Positions 6,855-8,385 of a DNA stretch of 8,385 nt are shown here, one piece after another; the first letter of the stretch is position 1, and each line of letters opens with the position of its first letter. Where the stretch lies: positions 1 through 8,385 of the forward strand of contig CAZDML010000096.1 in assembly GCA_964506645.1 (NCBI GenBank), read 5' to 3'. The translations under genes were made by a program, and so were the position numbers. The notes under the pieces are model-generated. The model did no database searches, had not been told where the DNA came from, and saw only the letters and a program-made list of their open reading frames with translations. Source of the stretch: CAZDML01 sp964506645. GTDB taxonomy: Bacteria > Elusimicrobiota > Elusimicrobia > 2-01-FULL-59-12.

Positions 6855-7926
6855 GGTCTTGGGCTTTTTGTTCCCGCACCCAAGCCAGGAGCAGAGGCAT
6901 CCCCTTTTCGAGCGGGGTTTGAATTGTAAATTTCAACGCCTTCTGAATTTTACTGACGTCGGCAATACAATGTCGAATATCGCCTTCGCGGAACCGATGG
7001 GCAATTTCAAGACCGACTTTTTTTGACAGACCGTCTTGGATGGCTTCGGCCAACGCGCGAATCGACGTCGCACGGCCGGTGCCGACGTTGAAAACCTGAT
7101 AATCCGCCTGCGGGTTTTCAAAAGCCAAAAGACAGGCCCGAACGATATCGGACACATGGATCAGATCACGGGTCTGCAGGCCGTCTTCAAAAAGGAGAGG
7201 GGCATTTCCATTTAAAATCCGAGAGCTAAAAATAGCCAGCGCGCCGGTATAGGGATTCGAAAGCGACTGCCGCTCGCCGTAAATATTAAAAAAACGTAGT
7301 GCGGTGGTCGGCATTCCATACGCCTGCCCTACTGAGAGAAAAAGCTCTTCATGATCCCGCTTGGTTATGGCATACACCGAGGTTGGACGCAGCGCACGTG
7401 TCTCCGGGGTTGGGATAGGTTCGAGCACGGACGTGCACGACTCGCACACCAGCTCCCACTGCTTTTTTTCGAGCTGCTGAGGCGTCCGCAGAGGCGGCGC
7501 CGCAGGGCCGCAGCGTCCACATCGGTATGCCCCTTCTCCATAAATGCTCATGGAAGAGGCAACAACCACTTTTCGGGGTCGTTGAGCCTCGGGGAGATCG
7601 GCTAGTTTCTGCAAAAAGACGGAGGCAACTCCGGTATTGTTTTGGACGTAGCGGGAAATTTCATACATCGATTGTCCAACACCCACCGATGCGGACAGGT
7701 AGAAAATACCCTCAATGCCCTGAAAAACTTTATCGAGCAGCGCCGGGTCGCCCGCATTTCCCCAGACATATTCGGCCTTCGCATTCAAATAGGAAGGTTT
7801 CGTTGTGCCGTGAACCTGCGGTTCGAGACTATCGAGAACACGCACACGGTATCCCGCCTGCACCAGCGCATCCACGAGATGCGATCCGACAAATCCTGCT
7901 CCGCCTGTGACGAGAATAGATTTCAT
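6805..7926 (-). CDS. Extended-SDR NDP-sugar epimerase/dehydratase with zinc-ribbon insert
   Basis: A 373-residue NAD-dependent sugar-nucleotide epimerase of the extended short-chain dehydrogenase family. Seen: the Rossmann motif T-G-G-A-G-F-V-G at 7-14; V-A-S-S-M-S-I-Y-G at 122-130 with the catalytic serine; Y-A-I-T-K at 185-189 with the catalytic Tyr and Lys; and R-F-F-N-I-Y-G at 211-217 in the substrate half. Between the Ser and Tyr there are about 60 residues rather than the roughly 25 of GalE. The extra part carries C-G-R-C (136-139) and C-E-S-C (161-164), a probable zinc ribbon. From memory, this insert together with V-G-V-G-Q-S-M-Y-E-I and S-N-P-Y-T-G-A recurs in a subfamily that includes dTDP-L-rhamnose 4-epimerase-type proteins; that substrate is a suggestion only. 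The start at 7926 gives the standard N-terminus directly before the first beta strand; the open frame up to 8139 is shadow of the upstream gene. It lies 22 bp after that gene and overlaps the GT2 gene by 50 bp. Confidence 0.93.
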   Translation of the reverse strand: MKSILVTGGAGFVGSHLVDALVQAGYRVRVLDSLEPQVHGTTKPSYLNAKAEYVWGNAGDPALLDKVFQGIEGIFYLSASVGVGQSMYEISRYVQNNTGVASVFLQKLADLPEAQRPRKVVVASSMSIYGEGAYRCGRCGPAAPPLRTPQQLEKKQWELVCESCTSVLEPIPTPETRALRPTSVYAITKRDHEELFLSVGQAYGMPTTALRFFNIYGERQSLSNPYTGALAIFSSRILNGNAPLLFEDGLQTRDLIHVSDIVRACLLAFENPQADYQVFNVGTGRATSIRALAEAIQDGLSKKVGLEIAHRFREGDIRHCIADVSKIQKALKFTIQTPLEKGMPLLLAWVREQKAQDHVSSAAQTLEQRGLVR

Positions 7927-7948
7927 AAGGTGATCGAATGAGGTTTTA

Positions 7949-8385
7949 TCATCCCTTTTGCTTTCCCGCAAGGTCCTCGTGAAGCGCTGGAATCCGGTAC
8001 AAAGTGACCATATCCGAACGGAAAAGCACTTCCCCCAGGGGGCCCGGATCCAGAGGGATACGACCGTAACGGTAAGCAAAGAGCTGGTTGGCTGCCAGGT
8101 AGTGATAGGAAGCGCTCTGCGGCTTGGCGTCCTTGACAAGCAACGGGTGGTACTCGGGGGAGCGAATCATAATGGCCACTTTCATGGCCTCCGGATCATA
8201 CGACAGTGGTTCCTTCGCGGGCCACTGGGCTTGAATGGTCGAGGCCATCTGAGCCAAGTGCGCTTGATAAGCACCGACCCGCGACGCAATAAAAAGACAG
8301 GCACAGGCGCCAGCAACGATCACTCCCCGAGCCAGCACAGGCTCCTTATCTCTACGCCATTCTTCCAGCAAACGAGCATATCCCG
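7949..8385 (-). CDS. C-terminal part of a membrane protein (5' end outside window)
   Basis: The frame is open through the right edge of the window (first full codon at 8383), so this is the last 144 residues of a longer protein whose start is not seen. A TTG at 8371 should not be taken as the start. The visible part has a basic patch (E-E-W-R-R-D-K), one hydrophobic segment at about residues 19-36, then a soluble domain of about 105 residues that ends in a beta-like stretch (M-V-T-L-Y-R-I-P). This order, last membrane helix followed by a periplasmic C-terminal domain, is what one sees at the end of many GT-C glycosyltransferases, including the gene at 2-1864, so a membrane glycosyltransferase is a reasonable guess. 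No diagnostic motif is present. It stands 22 bp ahead of the epimerase gene on the same strand and is probably the preceding gene of the operon. Confidence 0.8.
   Translation of the reverse strand, partial: GYARLLEEWRRDKEPVLARGVIVAGACACLFIASRVGAYQAHLAQMASTIQAQWPAKEPLSYDPEAMKVAIMIRSPEYHPLLVKDAKPQSASYHYLAANQLFAYRYGRIPLDPGPLGEVLFRSDMVTLYRIPALHEDLAGKQKG

Noticed and set aside
7927..8139. N-terminal extension of the epimerase gene
   Set aside because: The Rossmann motif must start within the first few residues, which fits the ATG at 7926. The extension is the shadow of the upstream membrane protein gene.
1..8385. Search for tRNA, rRNA, CRISPR repeats, insertion sequences and riboswitches
   Set aside because: No repeated units, terminal inverted repeats, transposase-like protein or structured non-coding stretch was seen. 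The window is almost entirely coding and the longest gene-free gap is 22 bp.

Overview
The window looks like part of a surface-polysaccharide or glycolipid locus from a Gram-negative-type bacterium. GC content is roughly 50-58% on the lines sampled by eye. Coding density is near-total and all genes carry envelope-glycan functions. No gene pins down the phylum. The style (GT-C membrane glycosyltransferases mixed with an MBOAT/SGNH pair) is common in environmental lineages such as Nitrospirota, Omnitrophota and Proteobacteria, but that is only an impression.

Layout: one plus-strand gene (2-1864) encodes a large GT-C-type membrane protein. It converges on, and overlaps by 17 bp, a block of six genes that all read on the minus strand from the right edge of the window. 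In transcription order these are: the C-terminal part of a membrane protein cut by the window edge (8385-7949); an extended-SDR nucleotide-sugar epimerase with a zinc-ribbon insert (7926-6805); a family 2 glycosyltransferase (6854-5826); a GT-C-type membrane glycosyltransferase (5829-4390); an MBOAT acyltransferase of the AlgI/DltB type (4435-2978); and an AlgX/AlgJ-like SGNH protein (2975-1848). The junctions are +22, -50, -4, -46 and +2 bp, so this is almost certainly one transcription unit with extensive translational coupling. No promoter is visible inside the window. The operon begins beyond the right edge.

Working model: the epimerase makes an NDP-sugar in the cytoplasm. The GT2 enzyme adds a sugar on the cytoplasmic face. 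The GT-C enzyme(s) transfer sugars from a polyprenyl-phosphate donor on the periplasmic face. MBOAT plus the SGNH protein carry acyl (probably acetyl) groups across the membrane and place them on the exported glycan. The functions of individual families are established; the specific sugars and the final polymer are inference.

There are no RNA genes, CRISPR arrays, insertion sequences or gene-free stretches over 300 bp. Nothing here amounts to a clearly undescribed system. The most noteworthy items are the O-acetylation pair placed next to a GT-C enzyme, the zinc-ribbon insert in the epimerase, a probable TTG start in a TTGA stop/start overlap, and the overlapping convergent 3' ends with a hairpin.
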